Source: Scilla litardierei (lineage: Eukaryota; Streptophyta; Magnoliopsida; Asparagales; Asparagaceae). Taken from it: a stretch of 64,000 nucleotides of DNA. Where the stretch lies: positions 78,430,422-78,494,421 of the forward strand of contig CM061140.1 of the NCBI GenBank assembly GCA_030789695.1, given 5' to 3'. Positions 30,614-42,610 of the stretch are shown one piece after another. The translations under genes and the position numbers were made by a program. Positions within the stretch are counted from its first letter, which is position 1; every line of letters starts with the position of its first letter. The notes beneath the pieces were generated by a model. The model did not search any database and was not told the origin of the DNA. It saw nothing but the letters and a program-made list of their open reading frames with translations.

Positions 30614-33180
30614 CATGTTTACTTGATCTATATTTTTGCAATTATAAGTGCATATGATGCATCATGTTTTCTCCATGAGATGGAGGTTTATTTAATTATT
30701 AAATTGTCATTCCATGTGATGTTTTTATTTTCAATTTTTTTTTGAAAATTAGATCTAATTTTAAAAATCATGTGATAATTTTTAAAAATTAAATTTTTAT
30801 AATTATTTGATACTTATTAATGTAACCTAAATTTATGAGATAATTTTAAGTTGCATGCTTAGCTAAATTTTATGAGATAATTTTAGTTGATCTGTTATCA
30901 TGCTAAAAATCTTTAGTTGATATTTTTAATGGTTATATTATTTCTTGTTGATTATGTGATAATACAAGAAAAACTTTTAGGATAGCCATTAAAAGCTTTC
31001 AGAAAATTATTAGATAATTTTTGATGGACATGCTATGATTTAAAAAATTATTGCAACAAATTAAACTCCTAATACTTGATTAAGGTAGCCCTATCTAATT
31101 ATTATTATTTTAATTGTTTTAATAATAATTTTGAAAAAGGCTATGATTTAAATTGTTGCAACTCGAATTTTAAATATCTAATACATATTTAGGATAGCAC
31201 GTTGATATTAAAAAAATCCTTATAGTTGATAAGGACTTTAATTAAACTTATTAACCAATCCTAATAATTTCGAATTTTAGGATTCAACTAGTTAATAGGA
31301 TTAACTAGTTTTAATAATGCCATATTAAATCAATGTTACACATTTAAATAATTCAAATTCTTAAAGGATCATGATCCGGTCTAGCGTTTTTTACTAGTGT
31401 TGTGGATCACCCTAGCTTGACTAGGGATATTGATCCTGGCTTAGCCAAATCCCTGGCCGTGTTTCGCTGGACCAAGGATGCGAATTGTTATTATGTGAAA
31501 CCATCGATCATATTTAGTCAATTACGTTTAAAATCTTCTTCAAGATTAGCATAGCCCTCCTTGTTTTAGAGGTTGGCAACTATATGTTCTATGTTGTAGT
31601 TGTTAAGCACACTCAAGCTATGGCGTAGCTACCTTATGGAAACCAACTTCTTATTACATGAGATGTAATCTAGACTTAACCCAAACCATCGCATTGTGTC
31701 CATACACCGAGCGCTGACTTAAGTTAGGCTAGACAAGAAAAGAATGGCCCGACTAGAGTAGTTATTGTGGTTTGGATGAGCACACTCTTGATCATAAGTG
31801 GCTAGTGGTAAAAACTGATAAGGGAATCATATATGATATGATTGATGGAGAGTCATCTACCAATCATAAAGTCAAGTAATTTGTTGAGCACACTCAAGGT
31901 TGTGAGGCTTAGGGTGGTTGGATCCCTTTCCCACTAAATTTAATTAATTAAATCGTTCATTATTATGGCTAAAAATGATCGACAAAATAGTGGGAGGATA
32001 TAGTTAGATAAAAGCCATTCTATCTATATTTAAAATTAAACATATGTTAAACAAAGGTAGTTCTATGTTTACCGATGGAATCCAAACCATAATATCCTAA
32101 AAGAATGTGGTAAATGGTCAAGAAGATTGATTAAAGGAATATCAACTCAAATTTTATTTGATAGACTAAACTATGTTCTCACTGACATTAAAGTATTCTT
32201 CTTAACACTGGCTCAAGAACAATGACTTCTTGAAGCCTTAAACCTAACACAATTCAATTTGCAAGGTGTGAAACTTCATGCAAACTGTTTGGCTCGAAGA
32301 TAAATATATGAGCGGTGCAAGACTAAGTATCTCAACCGGATCTTGAGATGAGCAACTTGTTGAGCACACTCAAGGTTGTAAAACTCAAGTGTTTGGATAC
32401 ATGAGAAGTTGCATAGCTATTATTTGTGTTGTGACACGTAATATTTAAATGATATTTAAAAAGGAAGAAGCCATTCAGGAAAGTCAATTGAGAAAGAAAG
32501 TTTTATCTATCATTAGTAAAGGTAAAAGTAGGAGGAAATAACAATGTGACATATTTGATGTCACGGTTTCAGGATAATTGTTATACAAAAGGAATAGATT
32601 GTCATACGTGTTGGAAAAAGGAGCAAGTGTTGTTTCTTGGACCATAGCAGGCGTCTAACATATTTTGGTGAATGTCGTCACCTTGCTTTTGAAGCATTGT
32701 TTTGGTGTGAGTAATTTGTATAACAATATTGTATTAAATGTTAATACATGAATGCGCAAGTTATAGAAAACTAATTTGTGACTAAATGACTAGGCCGTAT
32801 CGAAGAGAACAGCCTAGACAAGTCACATAAAGAGAGGGCACTTGACCTCTCGTATTATGAGTCGAAAGACACTTATGAGTCTTATCTCAATGGTATGATG
32901 GCCATAAATTCTGCTTTATGACAGTGGGAGAACGAGTTGGAGAATGCGTAGTCTCGTACATGTGGATATATCTAGACTCAAGTCTAAATTAGCCTAGATG
33001 TGACATTCTTATTTTATTATGACATATATTCTTGATGAAACACAAGTCTGATAAAATAGAGAATACAAAGGCAGAAGTATTTGAACTACTTTGATCAGAT
33101 CGAAGAGTCAAATATTTAGCTGTGTAATTCTTGCGTAATTAAAAGAAAATGAGATTTTCTCTCAGGTTAAGTTCTTAACA
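30614..33180 (+). pseudogene. Leader and gag region of decayed copia element
   Basis: AT-rich sequence with no open frame of note. The gag region is beyond recognition at the protein level. A repeat built on GTTGAGCACACTCAAGGTTGT recurs at about 31601, 31777, 31882 and 32358. The segment is assigned to the element only by lying between its primer site and its integrase relic. Confidence 0.45.
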
Positions 33181-34217
33181 CATCGGTGTGTTGAAGAGCA
33201 TGAATCACACTCTGTTAGACATGGTGCGATACATGGCAAGTGACTTTGAGTTACAATCCTCTGCTGGGATAAGTCCCAGATAGTAATGCCTAGGTTCTTG
33301 ATAAGGTTCTGTGAGAACCTTATCAATATGATATTCCTCAAATTAATCGTTAGGAAGTCACAGGATTACTCGAGCCTCATGATATGAAAAATTTGAGTAA
33401 AACATCATAGATGATGATGGCCTATACAACTTTCAAGATGCCATTCGGAGTAGTGACTCTGAGAAATGGCTTGATGCAATCCGAAAAAGGTCTTGCACAT
33501 AAATAAGGTATGAACCTTAGAGGACGTGCCCAAGGGAAATGTTCCCTTTGGCTGTAATTGAATCTTTAAGACAGAAGATTAATGCAGATGGAAAAAAGTG
33601 ACGTATAAGTAATGCTGGTTGAGAAAGGTTATCATCAGAACTCCTATAAATGGATTGTGAAGATACTTTCTCGCCAGTAGCTATGTACAGATCTATTCGG
33701 ATCAGACTCGATGTAAATGCTCATGATGACCATGAAAACTGGAGTATACATATATAGTCTATTTTCTAAATATGATTTAGAAGAACAAACTTATATGAAT
33801 CAGCCAGAGAGTTTTCAAAGTCAGTGGGAGCGAATAAAAAGCATGCGAGGCATCAAGGAGCCAGAACATATGTTTTGACAAAGTGGTCAAAGAGTTAGAC
33901 ACTTTATCAAAAACAATATGAACTGTACAAATGACCAGTGATTATTCTCGTAAGATAAGTAATGGATATTGTGTTAAGTCTCAAGTGAGGACGATGAGCT
34001 AGATAAGATCCAGGCATGTCGAAGGTTTTGGATTCCAAAAGACCAAGGTAATTATTTGGATGAGATTCAAATGTGTGGTCTAACATGCACATAGAAATTC
34101 CTAAAGTCTATACTAATGACTATTTAGCAGATTCACTCACGAAAGTTCTACCACATAAGGTCTAGAGAGACTTATGTGTAAAGGATGTATGAGATATCGA
34201 GATAAATGGGCCTGAGT
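33181..34217 (+). pseudogene. Relics of copia integrase, RT and RNase H
   Basis: Short protein-like pieces in shifting frames. Integrase: SMNHTLLDMVRYMASDFEL (33195-33255). RT: SDSEKWLDAI near 33450, a KVWTLEDVPKGN-like piece near 33510, EDTFSPVAMYRSIR near 33660, and LEEQTYMNQPESFQSQ near 33780. RNase H terminus: LADSLTKVLPHKV near 34125. The pieces are in normal copia order, but much of RT including the YVDD region is deleted. It cannot encode a working product. Confidence 0.7.
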
Positions 34218-34229
34218 GCAAGTGGGAGA
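34218..34229 (+). other. Polypurine tract of decayed copia element
   Basis: GCAAGTGGGAGA directly before TGTTGGGAG. Confidence 0.7.
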
Positions 34230-35424
34230 TGTTGGGAGATGGGTATGCCCTTGAGGTAATTTATCTCTGTGTATGTGTACAAACGTTTGGTTAAAAATAA
34301 CAGTAAGCCGTTTGGTAACAATTTACCTAAGTTAATAAATAATGTAGTCGATATTAGAACTTATGTAAAGTCCTGAGACTTAATGCAAGATTAAACAAGA
34401 ATTGAAATGAGGATATCGATCATGGAGAATTGTTTGACCGTTAGTAGCATAAGTAAGAAATCGTTCGTGGTTGTAGATTTTTCGAGAAAAGGATATCTAA
34501 ACATCGGATAGACCATTGTAACTTTGTCTTCACGATGGAGTGGTGACGATGATCTCATGGTCGTTCGACTTGGCAAAGTCGAAGACGAGACACATGTGCT
34601 CATTGGAGAATGAGTTCACTGAATGACCCAACGAGAGTTATCATATGATTAACAGAACTAATCTATCAGTGATAACTCTCAGTGATGATAGGCTAGTTGG
34701 TCCTTAGACTGGAGGTCATTGTATGAACTTGTACGTGAATGGTGTCACTTAGATCTCTGACCTAGCTTCAAGGCAAGTCATGTCAAAAGGTCTTTGGTTG
34801 GGTGACACTTGAAGCATGCACGGAGAGTAATGTCCAAGAAGGGATTCATCTCTCCCGTTTATGGTGAGTTAGTGTCGCACGTGTTGGTTCGGTATTTAAT
34901 GAAAAACGTTGGCAAAAGTATGTTGGAAGAAGTCCATTATTATTTGACTAAAGACCGATGGAGACTAACCAAGTTCAAGCTATTATTGTTGACAGTTTGA
35001 CCGTACCCTAGGCTTGACCAGGTGACATAGTTTTGACGAGGGGACTAAAACTATGGCATTTATCACGGACACAGTCAGAGTGGTACCGATAATACTCATG
35101 TAGATGAGTTAACCATATAATTATGATACCAAAACATGGACGTCACCTGCTGCTCGTGGTCTCTGTCATCTGGAGTTTCGAGCCAAACCTGTAGTAGGGT
35201 CAGGCTGTAGGGTCTCACACAGAGTGAGACCTTCGTCAAGTAATAGGAATTCTTTAAGGTATACTATACATATGATGTATATGAATTTATTAAGTCACAA
35301 AAGGTTTGCGATATTATATTATTGATGTGGATTCTTGCAAATGATGCAAAATGAAAAAAATATATCCTAAAACATTTACGAATATATTTTTATAATGAAA
35401 GCATAGAACAAACTCCATTATAAG
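34230..35424 (+). repeat. 3' LTR of decayed copia element, right end unclear
   Basis: It begins TGTTGGGAGATGG after the polypurine tract. It is followed until a Tat-like LTR starts at 35425. The terminus seen at 30600 (CCCTACA) is not found, so this LTR is truncated, probably by the Tat-like insertion. No gene is seen. Confidence 0.5.
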
Positions 35425-36172
35425 TGTAGCAGTGTCCTTATTGCGTGGTAGAATATGCTACAATGAATTTATATTGAGTGTGGAACCAAGGGCACAATGG
35501 TTACATGTTTATGGGGTGATGTCGATGTCAACTTCAATCTGAGGGTGATTTGAGGACGAGGATCCCGAGGTCGCCCGTCAAGAGGGTCTGGACGCCTGCG
35601 GTAGGATTGAAGGAAGCTCGATCATTGGTGAAGGATGACGCGTGATGCTCGTCTAGAGGCATGAGGGCGAACTTCCTACAAGAGGAGCAACCTGTCATAA
35701 AGGCCGGGCCGGCTTTCACCCTGTTGCCCCTCCGATGATTAAGTTAGAAGATGAGGGAAGAAGAGATGTCGGACACAAAGAGCGATCTAAGAGGCAGATC
35801 GGTGCTTGCGTGGCAGACTATTGTGAGGATCAGAATGTAAAATAAGTGTTGAGAGTTTCTTATAGATACGTAAAAACCCAACCCCCTCTCTCGTTGGAGG
35901 AGAGGAGGTATTTATAGGCTGCTGGAGGCAATAGTTCTTGCTGAACCGGTAGTGTCAGGGTGTCAGGGATCCAGTCGTTGGCGTCAGGGCCGAACGTGTC
36001 AGACGTGCTTTTGTCAGGCGGTCAGAGCCATAAATGTCAGGGGGTGATTTTGTCAGGCTGTCTGGTAGTGAAACGGCTAGGCGCACTTTTGTCAGGCCGT
36101 AGGCGGCGAAGCGGCCAGTTACGCTTTTGTCAGGCATGTCTGTAGTGAAAATGCTAGTGGCATGTCGTCTTC
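35425..36172 (-). repeat. Tat-like 3' LTR, left piece
   Basis: A diverged relative of the LTR at 655-1789: CAATGAATTTATATTGAG followed by AACCAAGGGCACAATGG, a TATAAATACC box (minus) near 35913, and TTTGTCAGGCGGTCAG repeats (about 35950-36140, period near 45 bp). It is cut at 36172 by the Athila-like insertion and resumes at 54198. Confidence 0.7.
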
Positions 36173-37824
36173 TGATGTGTCCATATTTTCTACTATTTTC
36201 ATATCATCATTTCATTGCATCACATGCTATTTTCGCATCCAAATCCCACATTTTACTACGATATTGCATTTCTGACGATATATTCGAGTTTCGTAGTGTT
36301 TTATGAGTTTTCAGGAATTTTGGAGCGATTTGGGACCCCCTTGGGTATGGACACATACGACATGCCTGTGAGCTCATTGGTAGAGCCCAGTAGGAGTTCA
36401 TCACACTTTTGGGGCCATTGGAGGAGAAGAGAGAGAGCAGAGGAGATGGAGGAGCCCTCAGCAGCAGCTGGAGGAAGTTTCCCAGACTGCTCGATCGAGC
36501 AGTGCAGATGCTCGGACCGAGCAGGATCAAATGAGAAAGAGGAGGCTGATACGGTGATCACTCGGACCGAGCAGCGTCAAAATTCCAAAGCTCAGGCGAA
36601 GAAACGACACGGCCTGAGCAGCTCTTCAATGACCGAGTTAGCCCCTGCTCGGACCGAACAGTACTTACTCGGTCCGGGCCGGCAGAGCGACGATTTTGAA
36701 GATTCTCGTTTCCCTGTAGTGCTCGATCGAGCAGCTCATCTGCTCGGTCCGAGTGACCAAACGAGCAATGCATTGCTCGACCGAGTCACCTACTCGGTCG
36801 GCAATGCCAGGGTTATTTTTGGAAAGTTTTCTGAAGCCGCCAAGGGCACGATTGCTGACACTGAAAGCTCGGGGAGCTAGCGACTGATGGAGGGGCGATT
36901 CATTCTGAGCTTTTTGGACGTTCTTTGGAGAGAAGATAGGGGCGATTCATTCTGAGCTTTTTGGACGTTCTTTGGAGAGAAGATTAGGCAATTTTTGTAT
37001 GAGTTTTTGAGATTAAAACTTCTGATACTTTTAGATCGAAATTTAGAGATTTATATTTTGGTCCTCAATTGCTTTGCGCATTGGAATCTGGATTTTTCTG
37101 GATCTATTTTTCGTCTATTCTCTTCGTCTCTCGCTGTAAGTTTTTATCTCCATTTTATTGATCTGCGATGATCTGTTAACAATACCATGAGTGAGTAGAT
37201 CTTTCTAGGGCTGATGGGATCCTATGGGGAAAACGTAGATCTGGATCCCTACATTGAATTAGGGATTTAGGGAAGTATTTCGGTCAATCCAACCGAATCC
37301 CTAGATAACCCGTACTGAGATAATGCCCACGGTCTGTGGAATTGATGCACTTAAGGTGTATCTCTGGGATTCAAATAGGGAAATCGGTGGATCCAACCAG
37401 GGCTCGTGACCATGCCCGGTTCGTGCCTTGAGGGGATCCATCGACGAACTATACCTCTATGTTGACGGCTACCACCATTGCGTCAACAAGAGCCACCGAA
37501 ATACCCCGCAATTCTAACCCATGAGAGTGGTACGAATTGGGAAATTAATTCCCTAGCTCTAATGCGACGTAAGGATCCCATTCTAACGTCGACCCCTGAT
37601 GATCTTAGTGGTGATCCCTAACGCCCTAGTCCCTTTTATTAGTAAAACAACAACAACACCCAAACAAATCTTTCACCCTGATAACTATCTCACTTCGAAA
37701 CTTAGAAATAAACTGAGAATCTATTTACACTATCACTGTTCCTGTGGGATTCAATATCATTTATACTATAACTCGACACCGTCCGCTTGCGGATTGAGCC
37801 CGGAATTGAAGCCTAGGGGCCATA
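36173..37824 (+). repeat. Athila-like 5' LTR, part 1
   Basis: This covers most of the LTR up to the copia insertion. U3 holds many TGCTCGGWCCGAGCA-type palindromes (36488-36812), for example TGCTCGATCGAGCA at 36488-36501. A 47-bp direct duplication (GGGGCGATTCATTCTGAGCT...) lies at about 36894-36988. The 221-codon open frame at 36215-36880 is broken in the right LTR, so I do not call it a gene. Relative to the right LTR it lacks about 30 bp and 12 bp near 37170-37215. Confidence 0.8.
37820..37824. other. Target site duplication CCATA, left
   Basis: CCATA here and at 46190-46194 flanks the young copia element. Removing the insert restores the sequence seen in the right Athila-like LTR near 54130. 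Confidence 0.9.
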
Positions 37825-39254
37825 TGTTAGGGTTTCTATCATAGTACAACTAATTTATACGCAGCGGAAAATAGAAACCTACCAAGATCCATGCGATTCT
37901 AATTAATTCGAATAGATTACTAACCTTTCTGACGATCTGAATCTGTCGGATTATAGGTGCTGCGACGATCTGAATCTGTCGACGATCTGAATCTGCCGGA
38001 CTATAGGTGCTGTTCTGCGAACGACCACCCTCAATCGGTATCCACACGCGAACGTCACGAACAGGACTTGCGAGGGTGCTAGCTCCTTTGCCGCAACTAG
38101 GGTTTCTCTCGCTCTTTGTTTTTCTCAAAAACGGAGGAGATAAAAAAACGTAAAACTGAAAATCGTGATTCTATATCTTATATAGAATCCTACGTTAACC
38201 CCTTAACCATATTCAGTTACGCGACGCTATCTTAGGGATAAGAATCCCACGTTAACACATTAACGTATTTCAGTTAAGCGACGATATCTTAGGGATAATA
38301 TCTTAACGAGATACGATATCTGACGGTTAAGATATTTCACCTTATTACGAATTTCAAATCATATTCGAAATTATGTTTAAACCCTATCCTATCCAATTCG
38401 TTCTTTGTGTGCGACCCAATAGGCTCATATTAAATTGGCAGTGGGCCTAATCTCATTAGAAGCCCACAAGTCATAATTGGTCTCTAGCAAGACATTTTGA
38501 CTACCCAATTAATATGAATATCGTTAGTCTGATATTAACCTAACCAATAGAACATGTCATTATCCTTTTGTCACACGATATCTTATTTGAACATAAGTCA
38601 TGGGCAATGTCATACTTATATAGTTCAAACATTTAATTTCTCGCTTTCTAAGTAGACTGATAAAATCAAATGACATTCATTTGAGCATGGCCATGCATTT
38701 CTCAGTCCTACTTATCGAGGGGCCCATTAGATATCTCTCATAGGGGAGGGACAAATTCCATCTTGCTCATTCACTTTCCTCTGCATAATTCACATCATAT
38801 TCGATCATAACCTTTATGATTATCTAATTAAAGATAACGTTTGATTATGTCAAAATATGATGTTCCTTATGTAGGAAACTGTGATGAGCTCAGGTCGAAG
38901 GATTCAATGACATAACTATTATGAGATCATTTATGACACTAATCCATGTAATGATCTCATAGCGAGTCTATCCAGTACATGTTCTCCAACAAGTACCTAT
39001 AAGTTTGATTTGTATCACCATACATATAATTATCTCATAATTATCTATCAAACTCATACTAGTCTTAATTCTTCATTAAACCATTACTGATGAATGACTA
39101 GGGATGCTTAAAATAGCATAAACAACTATTCAAACATTATTATAAAGAAACATGCAAGCAATATAATAATAACAATAATAAGAGAAACATTTTATAAATG
39201 AAAATGACATAACATAAAGGTCCAAATATTTGGCCTAGTGCACAACCACTAACA
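37825..39254 (-). repeat. 3' LTR of young copia element
   Basis: 1430 bp, TGTTAG to CTAACA on the plus strand. It contains a TATATAAG box (38177-38184, minus) within an inverted repeat with 10-bp arms (GATTCTATAT/ATATAGAATC), three GACGATCTGAATCTG copies (37931-38000) and a duplicated GCGACGNTATCTTAGGGATA block (about 38190-38300). Confidence 0.93.
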
Positions 39255-39265
39255 ATCTCCCACTA
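39255..39265 (-). other. Polypurine tract of young copia element
   Basis: TAGTGGGAGAT on the minus strand, directly before the 3' LTR start. Confidence 0.85.
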
Positions 39266-39274
39266 GCACTAGGC

Positions 39275-42200
39275 CTAATTATACAAGTATCTAATACCCA
39301 TAGACCTCATATGTTTATCATGTTTGGCTTGTGAGAGAGCTTTGGTAAGTGGATCAGCAATGTTGTCATCTGTTGGTACTCTGCATATCTCGACGTCATT
39401 ATTCTTAATAATTTCTCGAATGAGATGATAACGCCTGAGTATATGTTTGGATCTCTGATGAGATCTGGGCTCTTTTGCCTGTGCAATAGCACCATTGTTG
39501 TCACAATAGAGAACCACTGGATTTGCGATACTAGGAACTACTCCTAGTTCAGTAACGAACTTCCTTATCCATACTGCTTCCTTAGCTGCATCTGATGCTG
39601 CAATATACTCAGCTTCTGTTGTAGAATCTGCAATAGTGCTTTGCTTGGAACTTTTCCAACTTACAGCACCTCCGTTTAACATAAACACATATCCAGACTG
39701 CGATTTAAAGTCATCTTTATCAGATTGGAAGCTTGCATCTGTGTAACCATTTACAACTAGCTCATCTTCCAATCCTCCATATACCACGAATGCATCCTTA
39801 GTTCTTCTAAAGTATTTAAGGATATTCTTGACTGCTGTCCAGTGACTTTCACCGGGGTCTGACTGGTATCTGCTTGTCATGCTCAAAGCATACGACACGT
39901 CTGGTCGAGTACATATCATGGCATACATGATAGATCCTATAGCCGAAGCATAAGGAATCTTACTCATGCGATCTCGCTCATCAGATGTCATAGGACATTG
40001 AGTCTTGCTAAGGGAAATGCCATGAGACATTGGCAAGAATCCCCTTTTAGATTCTTGCATGCTGAACCTATTCAACACTTTGTCTATGTATGTACTTTGA
40101 CTCAGACCAATTATCCTTTTAGATCTATCCCTATAGATCTTAATGCCAAGGATATAAGCAGCCTCGCCTAAATCTTTCATTGAGAAAGAACTCCCTAACC
40201 AACTCTTGGTTGTTTGCAACATAGGGATGTCATTTCCAATGAGCAATATGTCATCAACATATAACACAAGAAATACTACTGCGCTCCCACTAACCTTTTT
40301 GTATACACAAGGTTCATCTTCATTTTGTATGAATCCAAACTCTTTGACTGTTTCATCAAAACGAAGATTCCAGCTCCGAGAAGCTTGCTTTAATCCATAA
40401 ATGGATCTTTGAAGCTTGCAAACCTTTGTAGAATTCTTTGAATGAACAAAACCCTCAGGTTGTGTCATGTACACATCCTCAAGTAAGTTTCCGTTAAGAA
40501 ACGCTGTTTTGACATCCATTTGCCATATCTCGTAATCATAGTACGCAGCAATGGCAATTAGAATTCTTATTGATTTAAGCATTGCAACTGGCGAAAAGGT
40601 TTCATCATAGTCTATACCATGAGTTTGTTTGAAACCTTTTGCGACAAGTCTTGCTTTAAAGGTATGCACTTTGCCATCCATGTCAGTTTTCTTCTTAAAA
40701 ACCCACTTGCACCCAATGGTTTTAACTCCTTCAGGTGGATCAATCAAGGTCCAAACTTGATTATCATACATGGATTGCATTTCAGATTTCATGGCTCCTA
40801 GCCATTTCTCAGATTCTGGACTTGACACAGCTTCTTGATAGGTAGTAGGCTCATCTTGATCTATGAGCAGTACTTCACGAGTGTCCGTTATGAGAAATCC
40901 ATATTTCTCGGGCTTGTGTCGTGGCCTATCAGATCTGCGTGGTGCTTGTGTAGCTCGTACAGGTTCTACAACTGTTTGTGGAACTTGTTGAACTTCCATC
41001 GTTGGTTCTATACCATCCTGTGGTTCTCGAAACTCTTCGAGGTGTACTTTGCTCCCACTGGTTCTTTTAGAAATAAATTCCTTTTCTAGAAAGACACCAT
41101 TTCGAGCAACAAACACTTTGTTCTCTGAGGGATTATAAAAGTAATATCCTTTAGTTTCTTTAGGATATCCCACAAAAAGGCATTTATCAGATTTTGGGGC
41201 TAACTTATCTGAAACTTGTCTTTTCACATAAGCCTCACATCCCCAAATTTTTATAAAAGACAAACTAGGTGTTCTCCCAGTCCATATCTCATATGGTGTC
41301 TTGTCAACCGCTTTAGATGGAACTCGGTTCAAAGTGAACGCAGCTGTTTCTAAGGCATGGCCCCAGAAGGATAATGGAAGATCTGTTTGACTCATCATGG
41401 ATCGAACCATATCTAATAAGGTTCGATTTCTCCTTTCAGATACACCATTCCACTGTGGTGTTCCTGGTGGAGTTAATTGTGAAACAATTCCACAACCCTT
41501 GAGATGATCATCAAATTCTTGGCTCAAATATTCACCACCCCGATCAGATCGAAGTGCCTTAATAGTTTTGCCAAGTTGATTTTGTACTTCATTTTGAAAA
41601 GTTCTGAACATTTCAAATGATTCATGTTTATGTTTCATTAAATAGATATAACCATATCTACTGAAATCATCAGTGAATGTTATGAAGTACTGAAATCCTC
41701 CCCTAGCATGGATGCTTAATGGACCACATACATCAGTATGTATTAGGCCCAATAAATCATTGGCCCTTTCACTGTATCCAGTGAAAGGATTCTTTGTCAT
41801 TTTGCCTAATAAGCAAGATTCGCAATTTTCAAATGATTCAAAATCAAATGACTCTAAAAGTCCATCTTGATGGAGCTTAGATATGCGTTTCTCGTTTATA
41901 TGGCCAAGACGACAATGCCATAAATATGTGGGATTCATATTATTTGGTTTGGATTTCTTAGCAGTTATGTTATAAATTTCTCCACTGTTGGAGTTGTCTA
42001 GATTCAGGACATAAAGGCCATCATATGAATCAGCAATACAATAAAGCACATCATCATAATAAATGGAGCATCTCTTATTCTTAATAAGAAAATAAAATTG
42101 TTCATTATCCAGACAAGAAACTGAAATAATATTCCTACTCAAAGTAGGAACATAGTAGCAATTATTCAACACTAATAAAAGCCCATTTGGCAAAGACAAT

Positions 42201-42610
42201 TCATAGGATCCTACAGCTAAAGCAGCAACTCTTGCTCCATTTCCAACTCGTAGGTCCACTTCGCCCCTTTTCAGTTGTCTACTCCTTTTCAACCCCTGCA
42301 CATTTGTACAAATGTGAGATCCACATCCAGTATCTAATACCCAGGAAGTAGAAGTAGATAAGTTAATTTCAATAACATAAATACCTGAAGATGTAGTCTC
42401 ACTACTCTTCTTCTTCTTCTTCAGATCTTCCAAATAGAGTTTGCAATTCCGCTTCCAATGACCAGGTTCATTGCAATGGAAACAAACTCCCTCCTTTGGA
42501 ACTTTTGCAGGCTTATCAGCAACTTTTGCTTTAGCCTTTCCTTTAGGCTTACCAGCAACTCTTGCTTTAGCCTTTCCCTTGTGTTTCATTCCTTTCCCTT
42601 TGTTCACCAT
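39275..42610 (-). CDS. pol: Copia pol polyprotein, complete
   Basis: Intact 1111-codon ORF from ATG at 42610. It begins with a Lys/Gly-rich stretch and a CCHC knuckle (CFHCNEPGHWKRNC, residues 43-56) that belongs to nucleocapsid. Protease follows (VLDTGCGSH, Asp-Thr-Gly 93-95), then a preintegrase zinc region (LWHCRLGHINE; CESCLLGKM, about 230-272) and integrase with catalytic D293, D356 and E392. RT is about 600-860 with YVDD at 784-787, then RNase H ([19 protein letters not shown]) to the end RSMGIRYLYN. Order and residues are those of an active Ty1/copia enzyme set, which would cleave itself, copy RNA to DNA in cytoplasmic particles and integrate it in the nucleus. Its N-terminus overlaps the gag frame by 44 bp in a different phase. 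Confidence 0.95.
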   Translation of the reverse strand: MVNKGKGMKHKGKAKARVAGKPKGKAKAKVADKPAKVPKEGVCFHCNEPGHWKRNCKLYLEDLKKKKKSSETTSSGIYVIEINLSTSTSWVLDTGCGSHICTNVQGLKRSRQLKRGEVDLRVGNGARVAALAVGSYELSLPNGLLLVLNNCYYVPTLSRNIISVSCLDNEQFYFLIKNKRCSIYYDDVLYCIADSYDGLYVLNLDNSNSGEIYNITAKKSKPNNMNPTYLWHCRLGHINEKRISKLHQDGLLESFDFESFENCESCLLGKMTKNPFTGYSERANDLLGLIHTDVCGPLSIHARGGFQYFITFTDDFSRYGYIYLMKHKHESFEMFRTFQNEVQNQLGKTIKALRSDRGGEYLSQEFDDHLKGCGIVSQLTPPGTPQWNGVSERRNRTLLDMVRSMMSQTDLPLSFWGHALETAAFTLNRVPSKAVDKTPYEIWTGRTPSLSFIKIWGCEAYVKRQVSDKLAPKSDKCLFVGYPKETKGYYFYNPSENKVFVARNGVFLEKEFISKRTSGSKVHLEEFREPQDGIEPTMEVQQVPQTVVEPVRATQAPRRSDRPRHKPEKYGFLITDTREVLLIDQDEPTTYQEAVSSPESEKWLGAMKSEMQSMYDNQVWTLIDPPEGVKTIGCKWVFKKKTDMDGKVHTFKARLVAKGFKQTHGIDYDETFSPVAMLKSIRILIAIAAYYDYEIWQMDVKTAFLNGNLLEDVYMTQPEGFVHSKNSTKVCKLQRSIYGLKQASRSWNLRFDETVKEFGFIQNEDEPCVYKKVSGSAVVFLVLYVDDILLIGNDIPMLQTTKSWLGSSFSMKDLGEAAYILGIKIYRDRSKRIIGLSQSTYIDKVLNRFSMQESKRGFLPMSHGISLSKTQCPMTSDERDRMSKIPYASAIGSIMYAMICTRPDVSYALSMTSRYQSDPGESHWTAVKNILKYFRRTKDAFVVYGGLEDELVVNGYTDASFQSDKDDFKSQSGYVFMLNGGAVSWKSSKQSTIADSTTEAEYIAASDAAKEAVWIRKFVTELGVVPSIANPVVLYCDNNGAIAQAKEPRSHQRSKHILRRYHLIREIIKNNDVEICRVPTDDNIADPLTKALSQAKHDKHMRSMGIRYLYN

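Noticed and set aside
36215..36880. 221-codon open frame as a possible gene
   Set aside because: It lies within an LTR, encodes the palindrome array, and the other LTR copy (52460-53150) breaks it.
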